Source: Azospirillum brasilense
GTDB lineage: Bacteria > Pseudomonadota > Alphaproteobacteria > Azospirillales > Azospirillaceae
Assembly: GCF_008365405.1 (NCBI RefSeq)
Contig: NZ_QOKV01000001.1
Span: 443,333 to 507,332, forward strand
DNA: 64,000 nt
Direction of reading: 5' to 3'
The position numbers and the translations under genes were made by a program. Positions within the stretch are counted from its first letter, which is position 1. Every line of letters begins with the position of its first letter. Under the pieces are notes generated by a model that worked only from the letters and a program-made list of their open reading frames with translations, was not told the DNA's origin and made no database searches. This document shows positions 1 to 8,225 of the stretch, one piece after another.

Positions 1-469
1 CGGGCAGGGTGTTGTAGCTGACGAAGACCAACCCGCCGGGCTTCAGCCGCCGCTTCAGCGTCTCCACCAAGATCGCCCGGTTTTCCGCGCTGACCCAGGA
101 CCAGACGCCGTGCAGCGTCACGATGTCCAGATCCTTGGACCCACCTTGCGCGTACTCGGCGAAGCTCTCCTCCAGGAAGGCGACGTTGCCCAGCCCGGCC
201 TCGGCGGCGAGGCGCTGGGCGCCGGCGATGTGGCCGGGGTTGAAGTCCACCGCCTCGAACCGGGCGTCGGGATGGCAGCTGGCCAGGACGGCGCTGCTCA
301 CCCCATGGCCGCAGCCGATCTCCGCGCAGGCGAAGGATCCGGCGAGGTCCATCGGGGGGCGCCAGCCGCGCAGGGTCAGCGCAAAGGACAGCAGCGCCGG
401 CGACAGTTCTCGGTAGAAGGCGTGGATGTAGCCGATCCCGCCCACGTAGCCCTCGGTCCAGCCCTGCAT
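1..469 (-). CDS. Class I SAM-dependent methyltransferase, 3' end cut by window edge
   Basis: About 156 N-terminal residues are visible; the gene runs off the left edge. It opens MQGWTEGYVGGIGYIHAFYR, a start typical of methyltransferases that carry a regulatory domain after the catalytic domain (family recollection). SAM motif I is visible as EIGCGHG near residue 50, and VDFNPGH follows as motif II. The substrate cannot be inferred. The ATG at 467-469 is the first start in frame. The gene stands alone, divergent from the tRNA genes. The fold is secure; the exact family is not. Confidence 0.8.
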   Translation of the reverse strand, partial: MQGWTEGYVGGIGYIHAFYRELSPALLSFALTLRGWRPPMDLAGSFACAEIGCGHGVSSAVLASCHPDARFEAVDFNPGHIAGAQRLAAEAGLGNVAFLEESFAEYAQGGSKDLDIVTLHGVWSWVSAENRAILVETLKRRLKPGGLVFVSYNTLP

Positions 470-774
470 CGTCTCCACTCCCTTCGTCCGCTGGGGAAGG
501 GTGATAGCGCCGGCCTTGGCCGGCTGTCAAAGAAGGCGGCCAGAAGGGCGCGCCCGAAGGCGGATGAGAAGGGTATGTGCGAAGCCGGAACGAGCCTTGT
601 CAAAAAAATGCGACCCTATCCATTTTGGTATCGACAAGCCTCGGACCCTTCGTTATAAACCGCGCCACACCGGCCGGGACGACGGCTTGGCCGGACAGGA
701 ACCCTAGTCGATACGCTCAGGCATCCCCTGACGCAGAGACGAAGGCTCCGGTGCCGGTGTGAACGAGACGTGAT
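470..774. other. Intergenic region between methyltransferase and tRNA-Lys
   Basis: No convincing gene is present in these 305 bases. There is a small GC dyad (GCCGGCCTTGGCCGGC, near 511) and a more AT-rich stretch around 600-660 (TTGTCAAAAAAATGCG, TTCGTTATAAACC) that is the likely place for the tRNA promoter. I could not define the promoter hexamers with certainty. Confidence 0.4.
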
Positions 775-850
<76 letters not shown>

Positions 851-925
851 TCACTTCCGGATCGAAAGGGATCACTCCCAGGACCCCTTTCACGCCGCCG
901 GGCGCTTCGACGCCTGGATGGGAAT

Positions 926-1001
<76 letters not shown>

Positions 1002-1028
1002 TTCCCTGACATCGGCACGACAGCGACG

Positions 1029-1065
1029 CACACAAAAGGGCTGCCCTTGGGCGGCCCTTTGTGCG
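1029..1065 (+). terminator. Terminator of the tRNA-Lys pair
   Basis: A long stem pairs CACAAAAGGGCTGCCC with GGGCGGCCCTTTGTG around a TT loop. It starts 28 nt after the second tRNA. The tail (GCGTTTGGGG) is only modestly T-rich. The right arm and tail resemble those of the terminator at 20141-20166. Confidence 0.75.
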
Positions 1066-1086
1066 TTTGGGGATTCGCTTGCGCCG

Positions 1087-1542
1087 TCATTCCGGATCGG
1101 CGCCGGGGCGGCGGGGGACGAGCAGGTTCGCGGTCATCTGCTGCACGGTATCGCCGTCCTGGTTGATGGTGGTGGTGCGCACGCGGGCGATGCCGCGGTC
1201 GGGGCGCTTGGCCGACACACGGACCTCCAGAATCTCACTTTCGATGCGCAGGACGTCGCCGGGGCGGGTGGGCTTTGGCCATCGGATGTCCTCCACCCCC
1301 ATCCCGACGAAGCCGCCGGCGAGCGCGCCGTCGCCCGTGACGATCATCCGCATCGTCAGCCCGGCGGTGTGCCAGCCGCTCGCCGCCAGCCCGCCGAAGA
1401 CGCTGTCCCGCGCCGCCGCGGGATCGAGATGGAAGGGTTGCGGGTCGAACTGGCGCGCGAAAGCGACGATGTCCTCCTCCGTCACGGTCACGGGGCCGCC
1501 GGTGAAGCGGTCACCGGGAGTCAGGTCGTCGAGATAGCGCAT
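1087..1542 (-). CDS. MaoC family (hotdog-fold) dehydratase-like protein
   Basis: The 151-residue protein has the layout of stand-alone MaoC-like enoyl-CoA hydratases/dehydratases. It opens RYLDDLTPGDRF, then TEEDIVAFARQFDPQPFHLD, whose D...P.H is the hydratase catalytic signature. Next come the FGGLAASGWHT hotdog helix and GMGVEDIRWPKPTRPGD. It likely acts on acyl-CoA thioesters in the cytoplasm; the substrate is unknown. GGGAG lies about 12 nt before the ATG. It stands alone between the tRNA terminator and sciP. Confidence 0.88.
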   Translation of the reverse strand: MRYLDDLTPGDRFTGGPVTVTEEDIVAFARQFDPQPFHLDPAAARDSVFGGLAASGWHTAGLTMRMIVTGDGALAGGFVGMGVEDIRWPKPTRPGDVLRIESEILEVRVSAKRPDRGIARVRTTTINQDGDTVQQMTANLLVPRRPGADPE

Positions 1543-1717
1543 CGGTCGGTGGACTCCCGTGGCCGGTTGCCTCGTCGCTTAGGGTTAACCTCTGCGGAGC
1601 GGGAACGATAGCGATACCTGCCACGTAAAAATTGCAAAGCAGCCGGGACACAAAACAACGACGCCGCAGGGTGGGCCTGCGGCGGTCTGTTCCGGTCTGA
1701 CGGCGAGCGGGAGTCGC

Positions 1718-2062
1718 TTATTCGGCGGCGGTGCTGGCCATGCGGCTGCGCACGGACGGCGGCGGCTGGTTCCCGCGGTAGTCCTGCAGCCGCGTGGCGC
1801 GCAGACCGCGCATGCCGTGGCTGTCGATCAGCCGTTGCCAGGACAGGAATTCCTCCACGGACAGGGTGTAGCGGCGGCACGCCTCCTCGAGGCTGATCAG
1901 CCCCGAACGCACGCCGGCCACGACCTCCGCCTTGCGCCGCATGACCCAGCGCTTGGTGTCCGGAGGGGGAAGATCATTTTCTGTCATCGGCCGCCCTTCC
2001 GGACCGATGACCGACGCTCCACTGGAGCCATCGTCGCTCATTTCAAGCTCGCGAGATGACAT
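1718..2062 (-). CDS. sciP: CtrA inhibitor SciP (DUF1153 family)
   Basis: This small DNA-binding regulator, in Caulobacter, binds CtrA and blocks its activation of target genes. The family core is visible: VIGPEGRPMTENDLPPPDTKRW, then RRKAEVVAGVRSGLISLEEACRRYTLSVEEFLSWQ and the helix-turn-helix end GLRATRLQDYR. I chose the ATG at 2060-2062 (114 aa) because GTGGAG lies 8 nt upstream; in-frame ATG (2080) and TTG (2086) starts lie further upstream without a clear ribosome site. A CtrA-type promoter lies at 2108-2140. The C-terminal tail after the conserved core is variable. Confidence 0.9.
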   Translation of the reverse strand: MSSRELEMSDDGSSGASVIGPEGRPMTENDLPPPDTKRWVMRRKAEVVAGVRSGLISLEEACRRYTLSVEEFLSWQRLIDSHGMRGLRATRLQDYRGNQPPPSVRSRMASTAAE

Positions 2063-2107
2063 GCGCGGACGCTCCACCATCAGCAATGTATTCCACGATT
2101 TGGTGGT

Positions 2108-2140
2108 AACCTACCCCTTCTCCGCTTAACAAAAGCCTAA
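2108..2140 (-). promoter_or_regulatory. CtrA-type promoter of sciP
   Basis: Read on the minus strand, this is TTAG-N7-TTAA followed 12 nt later by TAGGTT. The box differs by one base from the CtrA consensus TTAA-N7-TTAA, and the -10 resembles the TAGGGT elements seen before fliL and cheZ. In Caulobacter sciP is activated by CtrA, which fits. Two extra TTAA tetramers at 2150 and 2158 lie just upstream. Confidence 0.6.
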
Positions 2141-2169
2141 ACGATAGGGTTAATGTTTTAAGCATAAAA

Positions 2170-2232
2170 GGCATGGTCGAAGGCATGGCGTATGGGCCCA
2201 TCCGGACCCATGCCCATGCCTTCGATCATGCC
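2170..2232 (-). terminator. Long hairpin terminating the fliK-flgD operon
   Basis: An imperfect inverted repeat of about 26 bp per arm starts GGCATGGTCGAAGGCATGG and is mirrored by CCATGCCTTCGATCATGCC. On the minus strand it is followed by CTTTTATGCTTAAAAC. It lies about 48 nt after the flgD stop, so it probably ends the fliK-flgD transcript and shields sciP from read-through. Confidence 0.65.
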
Positions 2233-2279
2233 TTTGACCACGCCTTCGGAAGACGCTTAGGCGAGTACGGAGGCTGCCC

Positions 2280-3008
2280 TCAGTACACTTTGGAGAGCTT
2301 GGACAGCGGAACCTCGACGCTGCCCACGGACATCACGGTTTCGCCGTCCTTGTTGGACCCGATGCCGCTGACCGTGCCGAAGGTGAAGGGGGTCGCCTTG
2401 ATGATGTCGTCCTTCTTCTCGGACACCGGGGCGATGTTCAGGCGGTACTGGCCCGGCTGGACGGCGTTGCCGCCGTCGTCCTTGAAGTCCCAGTTCACGA
2501 CATGCTTGGTGCCGGCGGCGGTCTCGCCGGTCATCGACCGGACGACGCGGTTCTTGCTGTCCAGGATGTCCACGCGAACCGATTTGGCGGACTTTTCCAG
2601 TTCATAGGCCAGCGGGGCCGCCGTCATGCCCTGGGTGTAGTCGAAGCTGTCGCCCTCGAAGGTGACGGTGCGGCCCAGATAGGCGAGATTGGTCGAGTTC
2701 GTCGAGGCGTTCTGCAGCTTCAGCAGCTTGTCCAGCCGGCTGTTGGTCCCGATGTTCTGCTCCACGTTCGCGAAGTCGACCAGCTGCTTGGTCATGTCGT
2801 TCGTGTCCATGGGCTTCAGCGGGTCCTGGTTCTGCATCTGGGTGGTCAGCAGCTTCAGGAAGTGCTCGAAGTTGTCGCCCAGCCCCTTCACCGCGGTGTC
2901 GAGCTTCTGCTCGTCGGCGGTCTTGGTGGTCTTGGTGGTGGTGTCGGTCTTCGTCTTGGTCTGGTTCAGGTTCCAGCTGCTGCCGTAGTCGGTGTTGGTG
3001 GTGGCCAT
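2280..3008 (-). CDS. flgD: Flagellar hook assembly (hook-capping) protein FlgD
   Basis: FlgD caps the growing hook and is needed for hook subunit assembly outside the cell. The 242-aa protein has a T/K-rich N terminus, then the diagnostic FLKLLTTQMQNQDPLKPMDTNDM motif (about residues 50-70) and the FlgD Ig-like/Tudor region with LDSKNRVVRSM and NWDFKDDGGNAVQPGQYRL. It ends near VEVPLSKLSKVY. It follows fliK by 40 nt and should be co-transcribed from the sigma-54 type promoter at 5106-5122. It has no cleavable signal peptide, as expected for an export-apparatus substrate. Confidence 0.95.
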   Translation of the reverse strand: MATTNTDYGSSWNLNQTKTKTDTTTKTTKTADEQKLDTAVKGLGDNFEHFLKLLTTQMQNQDPLKPMDTNDMTKQLVDFANVEQNIGTNSRLDKLLKLQNASTNSTNLAYLGRTVTFEGDSFDYTQGMTAAPLAYELEKSAKSVRVDILDSKNRVVRSMTGETAAGTKHVVNWDFKDDGGNAVQPGQYRLNIAPVSEKKDDIIKATPFTFGTVSGIGSNKDGETVMSVGSVEVPLSKLSKVY

Positions 3009-3048
3009 GGTCGTGGTCCTTCGCTGGAATGGCTGCGGCTGGTCTGAA

Positions 3049-5064
3049 TCAGGCCTGGATGTCGACGCGGCCCGGGGCCAGAGTCAGGGTGTAGGCGGCC
3101 TGCGCATCCTCCACCTCGCCCGTGCCGCCGCCGAAGCCGCGGCCACGCCGGCCGGAGCCGCCCTGCCGTCCCGAGTCGTGGAACGATTGGCCGCCGTCAC
3201 CGCGCAGGCTGAAGTTGAGGCTGTTGCTGTCCGCCTTCAGTCCGGCGTCTTGCAAGGCGCGTTCCAGATTGCGGCTGTCACGCTGCAGCAGTTCCAGGGT
3301 TTGGGCCTTCTCCACGGCGACCGACGCGGTGACGCGCCCGTCCTGGCCGATCTCCAGCTTGATGTCGATGCGGCCCAGCTCGGCGGGGCGCAGGTTGATG
3401 GTGAACTGGTCGTTGCCGTCCGACACGTTCTTGCTGATGTGGACCGCCACCTGATCCTGCACGCCCATCGGCAGGCCGGCGGATCCGCGGGACGGGCGAA
3501 GCTGGGCGGTGGTCAGCCCCGCCTCAACGCCGCTCGTCGTGTGCACGCCCTCGACCCCGGCGAAGACCGGGTGTGTGGGGGTGGTGGCATGCGGCGCGGC
3601 GTCCGCCGGAGGGGCGGCATCCGTGGCGGCCGCAGCGGCGGCAGCGGTCAGGAACGCGCTTTGCCCGGCAGGCTTTGCCGGGTCGGCAACCGGTGCCTGG
3701 GGCGCCGGCGGCTGCGTCAGGGCGGCGTTGCCGTTCGGGTCCTGGGTGCCGCGGTTGCCGGCGTTGGCTCCCGCATCGCCGTCCGCTCCGGTCCGGGTCG
3801 CGCCCTTGGCTTTGGCCGCGGCGAGATCGGTCAGGGTCTGCGGCAGGGGCGCGCTGTCGTCGTTCGGCAGGTCGGCGAGGGGGAGGGCGCCGGAGGGCGG
3901 CGCGTCGCCGGCCGTCGCCGGCTTGTCCTTGGCGGCGGCGTCCTTGGCCTCGGCGTGGGGTGCGGGGATCTCGGTCTGCGGACTACCCGCCGGGACGACC
4001 GGCGGCGGCATGGCGTCCGCCGACGCCTGAGGTGCTTCCGGGACCGGCTTGCCCGCAACGGCGGCCTTCATGGATTCGTCGGAGGCGGTCTTGGTCTTGC
4101 CATCCTGCTGTGGGGCGGCGGTTGCCAGGGCAGTGGCCAAAGCCGCTTCGGTGGTTTCGGTGTCAGCGGCCAAAGGAGCTTCCGCACCGTCCGGAGTCGC
4201 GGCCGTCGCCTCGGTCGCGCCGACCGCGGCGGCGTCATCGCTCTTGTCGGCTTCGTCATCCGGCGTGCCGATGGCCACCGGGGCGACGGCCAGCGACAGG
4301 GCGGCCTCCATATCGGTCAGGGCGGCGGATTGGTCGGCGGTGACCAGCTCCACGGTGGTCTCGGTCACGGTGACGGTCAGGTCGAGGATCACGGCCTCGC
4401 CGGTGCCGTCCTGCGCGGCCTGATCGCCGGCACCGTCCTGCGCGGTGCCATCGCCCGTCGCGCCATCGGTCCGGTCCGGCGGAAGCTCCTCCGTGGTGTC
4501 GGTCAGGGCGGCGGCATCGGTGGGCGCCGGCTTGGCGGCGGAGTCGTCCTGCGCCGTCTTGGCGCTGGCAGCCTTTGCGTCCTTGGCCGCGGCGTGGTTC
4601 GCCGCAGCGGCCTCACGCCGTTCGGTGCGCGTCGCGTGGGCGGAATCGCCGGCCTTGGCTGCGTCGGATGTGCGGGCGTCCCTCCGTTCGGCGGCGCGCT
4701 GGGCCTCGTCCTGGCGAGCGGTCCGGGCCTCGGCCTGGCTGGTCGCTTCGGAGGCTTGGCGTGGCTTTGCGGGCTCCGCGCGGATGGGGGCGGGGCGGGA
4801 CGGCGGGCTGCGCTCCGCCGCCTTGCGGTCGGCGGCCCTATTGGCAGCGGCCTGATCAGCGGCGCTCGCCGCGGCGTTGCGCCGATCCTGGGCCGCGCTC
4901 TCCGCTTGGGCTCGATCGCGCTTGCGGGTGGAGGCCTCGCTGATCAGCCGGTCCATCATCGAGGCGAACTTGTCGCTTCGCGGAGCCGTGTTCTGGCTGG
5001 AGGAGGTCTGGCCCCTGACCAGGCTTTCGAACGCGGAGGGCGCGGTGTTCGTTTGGATGGCCAT
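3049..5064 (-). CDS. fliK: Flagellar hook-length control protein FliK
   Basis: FliK measures hook length and triggers the FlhB substrate switch. The long N-terminal two thirds is low-complexity Ala/Asp/Thr-rich sequence, and the C-terminal FliK domain is clear (VAVHISKNVSDGNDQFTINL, LRPAELGRIDIKLEI, VEKAQTLELLQRDSRNLERAL). I start at the ATG at 5062-5064 (MAIQTNTAPSAFES, 671 aa). An in-frame ATG at 5100 lies at or before the predicted sigma-54 transcription start near 5096, and no ribosome site precedes it. The last residues (PGRVDIQA) overlap nothing; flgD follows. Confidence 0.93.
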   Translation of the reverse strand: MAIQTNTAPSAFESLVRGQTSSSQNTAPRSDKFASMMDRLISEASTRKRDRAQAESAAQDRRNAAASAADQAAANRAADRKAAERSPPSRPAPIRAEPAKPRQASEATSQAEARTARQDEAQRAAERRDARTSDAAKAGDSAHATRTERREAAAANHAAAKDAKAASAKTAQDDSAAKPAPTDAAALTDTTEELPPDRTDGATGDGTAQDGAGDQAAQDGTGEAVILDLTVTVTETTVELVTADQSAALTDMEAALSLAVAPVAIGTPDDEADKSDDAAAVGATEATAATPDGAEAPLAADTETTEAALATALATAAPQQDGKTKTASDESMKAAVAGKPVPEAPQASADAMPPPVVPAGSPQTEIPAPHAEAKDAAAKDKPATAGDAPPSGALPLADLPNDDSAPLPQTLTDLAAAKAKGATRTGADGDAGANAGNRGTQDPNGNAALTQPPAPQAPVADPAKPAGQSAFLTAAAAAAATDAAPPADAAPHATTPTHPVFAGVEGVHTTSGVEAGLTTAQLRPSRGSAGLPMGVQDQVAVHISKNVSDGNDQFTINLRPAELGRIDIKLEIGQDGRVTASVAVEKAQTLELLQRDSRNLERALQDAGLKADSNSLNFSLRGDGGQSFHDSGRQGGSGRRGRGFGGGTGEVEDAQAAYTLTLAPGRVDIQA

Positions 5065-5105
5065 GGAAGGGGTTCCCCGAAGCGGACAGGTGCACCCCAT
5101 CCAGA

Positions 5106-5122
5106 AGCAACTAACGGGCCAG
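5106..5122 (-). promoter_or_regulatory. Sigma-54 type promoter for fliK-flgD
   Basis: The minus strand reads CTGGCCCG-TTAG-TTGCT. Consensus is YTGGCACG-N4-TTGCW, so there is a single mismatch (A to C in the -24 element), and the essential GG-N10-GC spacing is kept. Transcription would begin about 30 nt before the fliK ATG at 5064. An inverted repeat with GGCAA lies about 92 bp upstream (5214-5229). Confidence 0.7.
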
Positions 5123-5213
5123 TTTCAGGCCGGCGCCGGCGCGTCCAACCGCCATTCCACGCCCGGCACTTCCGTCCGCAAGGCGGCAATTTCCGCCGGG
5201 TGCCCGGCGCTTC

Positions 5214-5229
5214 TTGCCGGACCCGGCAA
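5214..5229. promoter_or_regulatory. Putative enhancer dyad for the fliK sigma-54 promoter
   Basis: This is a perfect inverted repeat, TTGCCGG-AC-CCGGCAA. It sits 92 bp upstream of the fliK -24/-12 element, a normal distance for a sigma-54 activator site. A second GGCAA (GGCGGCAATTTCCGCC) lies at about 5183-5198. The GGCAA/TTGCC core is shared with dyads in front of flgI and flgF. Binding by an FlbD-like activator is inferred. Confidence 0.45.
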
Positions 5230-5291
5230 CGCCGAAGGGCCGCCCGGTCGGACAGCCCTTGTCGCGGATTTCGGTGATGCCGGGGGAGGCG

Positions 5292-5807
5292 TCAGAGCCG
5301 GGTGTTCAAGGTTGCGGACGTGGACGGCCCATGGCTCGGCGTGACGTAGGTCGCGCGGGGCGGAACCGGGGCGGTGCCGTAGGCGGGGGTGGTGGTCTGC
5401 CGGGCGCGGTTGATGGCGCCGACCACGGTGTCGACCAAGATCTTCTGCGCCGTGCTGTTCCGGCGAAGCGCGTCGGCGTTGGCGGCGGACGCCTCGTACA
5501 GGCCGCGCGTGGCCTCGCGCAGCTGGGCCTTGGCCTCGTCGGGCAGGGCCGCCATGCCCTCGCGGTCCACGCGCAGCAGACGCGACACCTCCTCGTAGAC
5601 CAGCATCATCGGCTGCTTCTCGCGCCCCAGCCGGGCCAGTTCCGCGCTGGTGCAGTGGCGCATCACGGCCTCGGTCTCGCGCGCCAGATGCGCGCTCAGC
5701 CGGTTCATCAGCTCGACCAGCGCGACGGCGCGCTCCTCGGCGTTCTTGGGGAGATTGGCGGCGGGAGCCTTGGACGGCTGCGGGAAGCGGACGTCGACCT
5801 TATCCAT
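5292..5807 (-). CDS. FlgN-like flagellar chaperone (probable)
   Basis: The 171-aa, mostly helical protein has the FlgN-type pattern: paired helices with ALVELMNRLSAHLARETEAV and LARLGREKQPMMLVYEEVSRLL, then a third helix and a Pro/Thr-rich unstructured tail. FlgN is the cytoplasmic chaperone for the hook-filament junction proteins FlgK and FlgL. The ATG at 5807 overlaps the end of flgJ by 8 nt, so translation is probably coupled, and it is the last gene of the flgI-flgJ operon. The assignment rests on helix pattern and position, not on a strict signature. Confidence 0.65.
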   Translation of the reverse strand: MDKVDVRFPQPSKAPAANLPKNAEERAVALVELMNRLSAHLARETEAVMRHCTSAELARLGREKQPMMLVYEEVSRLLRVDREGMAALPDEAKAQLREATRGLYEASAANADALRRNSTAQKILVDTVVGAINRARQTTTPAYGTAPVPPRATYVTPSHGPSTSATLNTRL

Positions 5808-6195
5808 GGTTGCCCTCCTGTGCGCGCAGAAGCTCGCGGTAAACCTGATCGGCGATGCCGAACCCGCCGCTGCGGGACACCTGCTTGCCGTATTCGTTGG
5901 TCAGCATGGAGCGGAACATCTCCTCGCCATGGCCGCCGCCGAAGGTTTCGTCCACCTCGATCCCGTCGAGCATGTGACCCAGCATCTGGGAGACGAAGAC
6001 GTTCTCGAACTCGTTCGCGGACTGGCGGAGCTTGGCGCGGATCGCCGGGTCCACCTTGCTTTCCGCGCTTTTGGGGTCGACCAGATCGGTCCGCACCGCC
6101 GTCCGGAAGCTGGCCTGCGCACTGGTCTGGACGCGCTCGGCGGCCGCGGGCAGGCGCGGAGGCGGAAGGCCGGGAAGGGAAAGCGTCGTATCCAT
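5800..6195 (-). CDS. flgJ: Rod-binding protein FlgJ, N-terminal domain type
   Basis: The 131-aa protein contains only the rod-capping domain of FlgJ: LRQSANEFENVFVSQMLGHMLDGIEVDETFGGGHGEEMFRSMLTNEYGKQVSRSGGFGIADQVYREL. The muramidase half seen in Salmonella FlgJ is absent, as is usual in alphaproteobacteria, where a separate lytic enzyme clears the peptidoglycan. The start overlaps the flgI stop (TGATG on the minus strand), indicating translational coupling. Confidence 0.92.
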   Translation of the reverse strand: MDTTLSLPGLPPPRLPAAAERVQTSAQASFRTAVRTDLVDPKSAESKVDPAIRAKLRQSANEFENVFVSQMLGHMLDGIEVDETFGGGHGEEMFRSMLTNEYGKQVSRSGGFGIADQVYRELLRAQEGNHG

Positions 6196-7367
6196 CAGAT
6201 CACCTCGATCTCCGCCTGCAGGGCTCCGGCGGCTTTGATCGACTGAAGGATGGCGATCATGTCCCGGGGGCCCACGCCAAGCGCATTCAAGGATTGTACC
6301 AACTCCTGGAGCGTCACCCCGGAATTCATCACGGCGAGGCGGTTGTTGGACTGGTCGTCCACCTGGATGTCGGTGCGCGGCACCACGGCGGTCTCGCCCT
6401 GGCTGAAGGGGCCGGGCTGGCTGACCTGCGGCGTCTCGGTGACGCGGATCGTCAGGTTGCCCTGGGCGATGGCGACGGTGGAGATCCGGACGTTCTCGCC
6501 CATCACGATCACGCCGGATTTCTCGTCCACCACCACGCGGGCGATCTGATCGGGGGTGACGCGGAGCTGCTCGATCTCCGTGATCAGACCGACGATGTCA
6601 CCGCGCCGCGCCTCCGGCACGCTCAGCAGGACCGAGGAGGGGTCGGTGGCCTGCGCGCGGTTGCCGCGGAGCTGGATGTTGATGGCGGTGGCCACGCGCT
6701 GGGCCGTCGTGAAGTCCGGGTTGCGCAGCGACAGGCGCAGCACCGGCAGCTCGGCCAGCGAGAACTGGATCTCGCGCTCGACGATGGCGCCCGAGGAAAT
6801 GCGGCCCGAGGTGGGGACGCCGCGAGTCACGCTGGCCCCCTGGCCCTGGGCGGAGAAGCCGGAGACGGCGATCGGCCCTTGGGCCACGGCGTAGACCTCG
6901 CCGTCGGCGCCCAGCAGCGGGGTGACGAGCAGCGTGCCGCCGAGCAGGCTTTTCGAATCGCCCATCGCCGACACGGTGGCGTCGATGCGCGTGCCCTGGG
7001 CGGAGTAGGGCGGCAGGGTCGCCGTCACCATCACCGCCGCCACGTTCTTGGTGCGCAGGTTGGTGCCGCGGGTGTTGACGCCCATCCGTTCGAGCATGCC
7101 GACCAGGCTCTGCTCGGTGAAGGGCGAGTTGTTGAGGCTGTCGCCCGTGCCGTTCAGGCCGACCACCAAGCCGTAGCCGATCAGCATGTTGTCGCGCACG
7201 CCCTCGACGTCCACCACGTCCTTGATCCGCGCCGACGAGGCCGAGGCCGGCGCCGACAGCGCGAGCAGCGCCGCGGCCAGCGCGGCCAGCATCGCGACCG
7301 CGCGCAGCAGGACGGCGGCGCGGGGCGCAGGACGCAGGGCGGCACGGGGCAGGGCGGTGGCGGTCAT
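6195..7367 (-). CDS. flgI: Flagellar P-ring protein FlgI
   Basis: FlgI forms the periplasmic P-ring that acts as rod bushing. The start is the ATG at 7365-7367 with GAGGAG 8 nt upstream, giving 390 aa. The signal peptide is AAVLLRAVAMLAALAAALLA..APASA. Mature hallmarks are RIKDVVDVEGVRDNMLIGYGLVVGLNGTGD, MLERMGVNTRGTNLRTKNVAAVMVTA and the end ALNALGVGPRDMIAILQSIKAAGALQAEIEVI. It is the first gene of flgI-flgJ-flgN-like and is divergent from fliX, the same pairing as in Caulobacter. A sigma-54 type promoter precedes it. Confidence 0.97.
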   Translation of the reverse strand: MTATALPRAALRPAPRAAVLLRAVAMLAALAAALLALSAPASASSARIKDVVDVEGVRDNMLIGYGLVVGLNGTGDSLNNSPFTEQSLVGMLERMGVNTRGTNLRTKNVAAVMVTATLPPYSAQGTRIDATVSAMGDSKSLLGGTLLVTPLLGADGEVYAVAQGPIAVSGFSAQGQGASVTRGVPTSGRISSGAIVEREIQFSLAELPVLRLSLRNPDFTTAQRVATAINIQLRGNRAQATDPSSVLLSVPEARRGDIVGLITEIEQLRVTPDQIARVVVDEKSGVIVMGENVRISTVAIAQGNLTIRVTETPQVSQPGPFSQGETAVVPRTDIQVDDQSNNRLAVMNSGVTLQELVQSLNALGVGPRDMIAILQSIKAAGALQAEIEVI

Positions 7368-7401
7368 GGCGGGGACACTCCTCAACGGCTGTCCCTTCCT
7401 A

Positions 7402-7418
7402 TACAAACGGCGTGCCAG
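7402..7418 (-). promoter_or_regulatory. Sigma-54 type promoter for flgI operon
   Basis: The minus strand reads CTGGCACG-CCGT-TTGTA. The -24 element is perfect; the -12 element has TTGT instead of TTGC. The predicted transcript would start about 24 nt before the flgI ATG, leaving room for the GAGGAG site. An inverted repeat with GGCAA is centred about 115 bp upstream. Confidence 0.65.
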
Positions 7419-7525
7419 AACCGCGGATGCTAGGCAAAGCGCGGGATCGCCAAGGGGAAGCGGCGGCGCCGGATGAAAAGGCCGGAAATTGGCACCCTGT
7501 CCGACCACTTTATGTCACGGAAGCG

Positions 7526-7540
7526 GGGCAATTTTTGCCC
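7526..7540. promoter_or_regulatory. Putative enhancer dyad between flgI and fliX
   Basis: This is a perfect inverted repeat, GGGCAA-TTT-TTGCCC, 108 bp upstream of the flgI sigma-54 promoter and 15 bp before the fliX CtrA box. The plus strand continues into GATTGCGGCAAACC, which carries another GGCAA. It resembles the FlbD (ftr) enhancers described in Caulobacter, which can activate one promoter and repress the divergent one. The function is inferred. Confidence 0.45.
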
Positions 7541-7554
7541 GATTGCGGCAAACC

Positions 7555-7587
7555 TTGACCGGATGTTAAGGTGCTTCCATCTAGAGT
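7555..7587 (+). promoter_or_regulatory. CtrA-type promoter of fliX
   Basis: The element reads TTGA-N7-TTAA-N12-TAGAGT. The box differs by one base from TTAA-N7-TTAA, and the spacing to the -10 element equals that found before fliL and sciP. Transcription would start about 26 nt before the fliX ATG. Confidence 0.6.
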
Positions 7588-7619
7588 ATCGCGCTTTTCC
7601 GAAACCGGTTGCACGGAAC

Positions 7620-8036
7620 ATGAAAGTCGAAGGCCCCGGAAAACTTCGCGGCAGCAGCTCGGTCCGGCGCACGGGGAAGGCCGAAGGCTCGTCCGGTGCG
7701 TCCTTTTCCAAGCAGCTCGTCGGCGAGACCAACACCGCGCAGGGCGTCCATGCTGCGGCGCCGCTGGCCGGCATCGCCAGCGTGCTGGCGTTGCAGGAGG
7801 TGGACGACGCCACGGCCCGCGCGTCGCGCGGCAAGATGCGCGCCGAGGAGATGCTCGACAAGCTGGAGGAGATCCAGCACGGGCTTCTCGCCGGCACGCT
7901 TCCGGCGCAGAAGCTGATGGACCTCGTGAAGGTGGTGCAGTCGCGCCGCGTCCATGTGGACGATCCGCGGTTGGCCGAGATTCTTGACCAGATCGACCTG
8001 CGCGCCCAGGTCGAGCTTGCGAAGCTCACCCCCTGA
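7620..8036 (+). CDS. fliX: Flagellar assembly regulator FliX
   Basis: FliX couples completion of the early basal body to the sigma-54 activator FlbD in Caulobacter. The start is the ATG at 7620 (138 aa, close to the Caulobacter length); longer frames to the left would cross the predicted promoter. Signatures are MKVEGPGK at the N terminus, FSKQLVGE, then VLALQEVDDATARASRGKMRAEEMLDKLEEIQHGLLAG and the conserved end DPRLAEILDQIDLRAQVELAKL. It is divergent from flgI, as in Caulobacter. FlbD itself is not in this window. Confidence 0.93.
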   Translation: MKVEGPGKLRGSSSVRRTGKAEGSSGASFSKQLVGETNTAQGVHAAAPLAGIASVLALQEVDDATARASRGKMRAEEMLDKLEEIQHGLLAGTLPAQKLMDLVKVVQSRRVHVDDPRLAEILDQIDLRAQVELAKLTP

Positions 8037-8130
8037 GCGCCGTTTCCGGCCATAGGACCGGCTTTTCGGCATCGGCCGTACGGCCATCGCCGAACCTTTC
8101 ACAAAACTTTGCTTCTCCAAGGGCTTGTTC

Positions 8131-8151
8131 GCGCTTCGATAGGCGAAGCGC
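8131..8151. repeat. Perfect hairpin upstream of dksA
   Basis: GCGCTTCG and CGAAGCGC pair around ATAGG (8-bp stem). It lies 95 nt after fliX and 75 nt before the dksA ATG, so it could be the fliX terminator or part of the dksA leader. No T-run follows. A 12-bp palindrome (GGCCGTACGGCC) lies further left at 8074-8085. Confidence 0.4.
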
Positions 8152-8225
8152 AGGGTTGCGGTTGCCGATGCGCCTACCTATACTCCGCGCCGCCCGGATC
8201 ACCCTTTTGCGTTGGATGCTCTCGG

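Noticed and set aside
5065..5100. Upstream ATG giving a 12-residue longer FliK (MGCTCPLRGTPS)
   Set aside because: It has no ribosome site and lies at or before the predicted transcription start.
2992..7433. Very long plus-strand open frames (over 700 codons) opposite fliK, flgJ and flgI
   Set aside because: They are antisense to recognised genes, have Arg/Gly/His-rich chance composition and no ribosome sites; they result from high GC.
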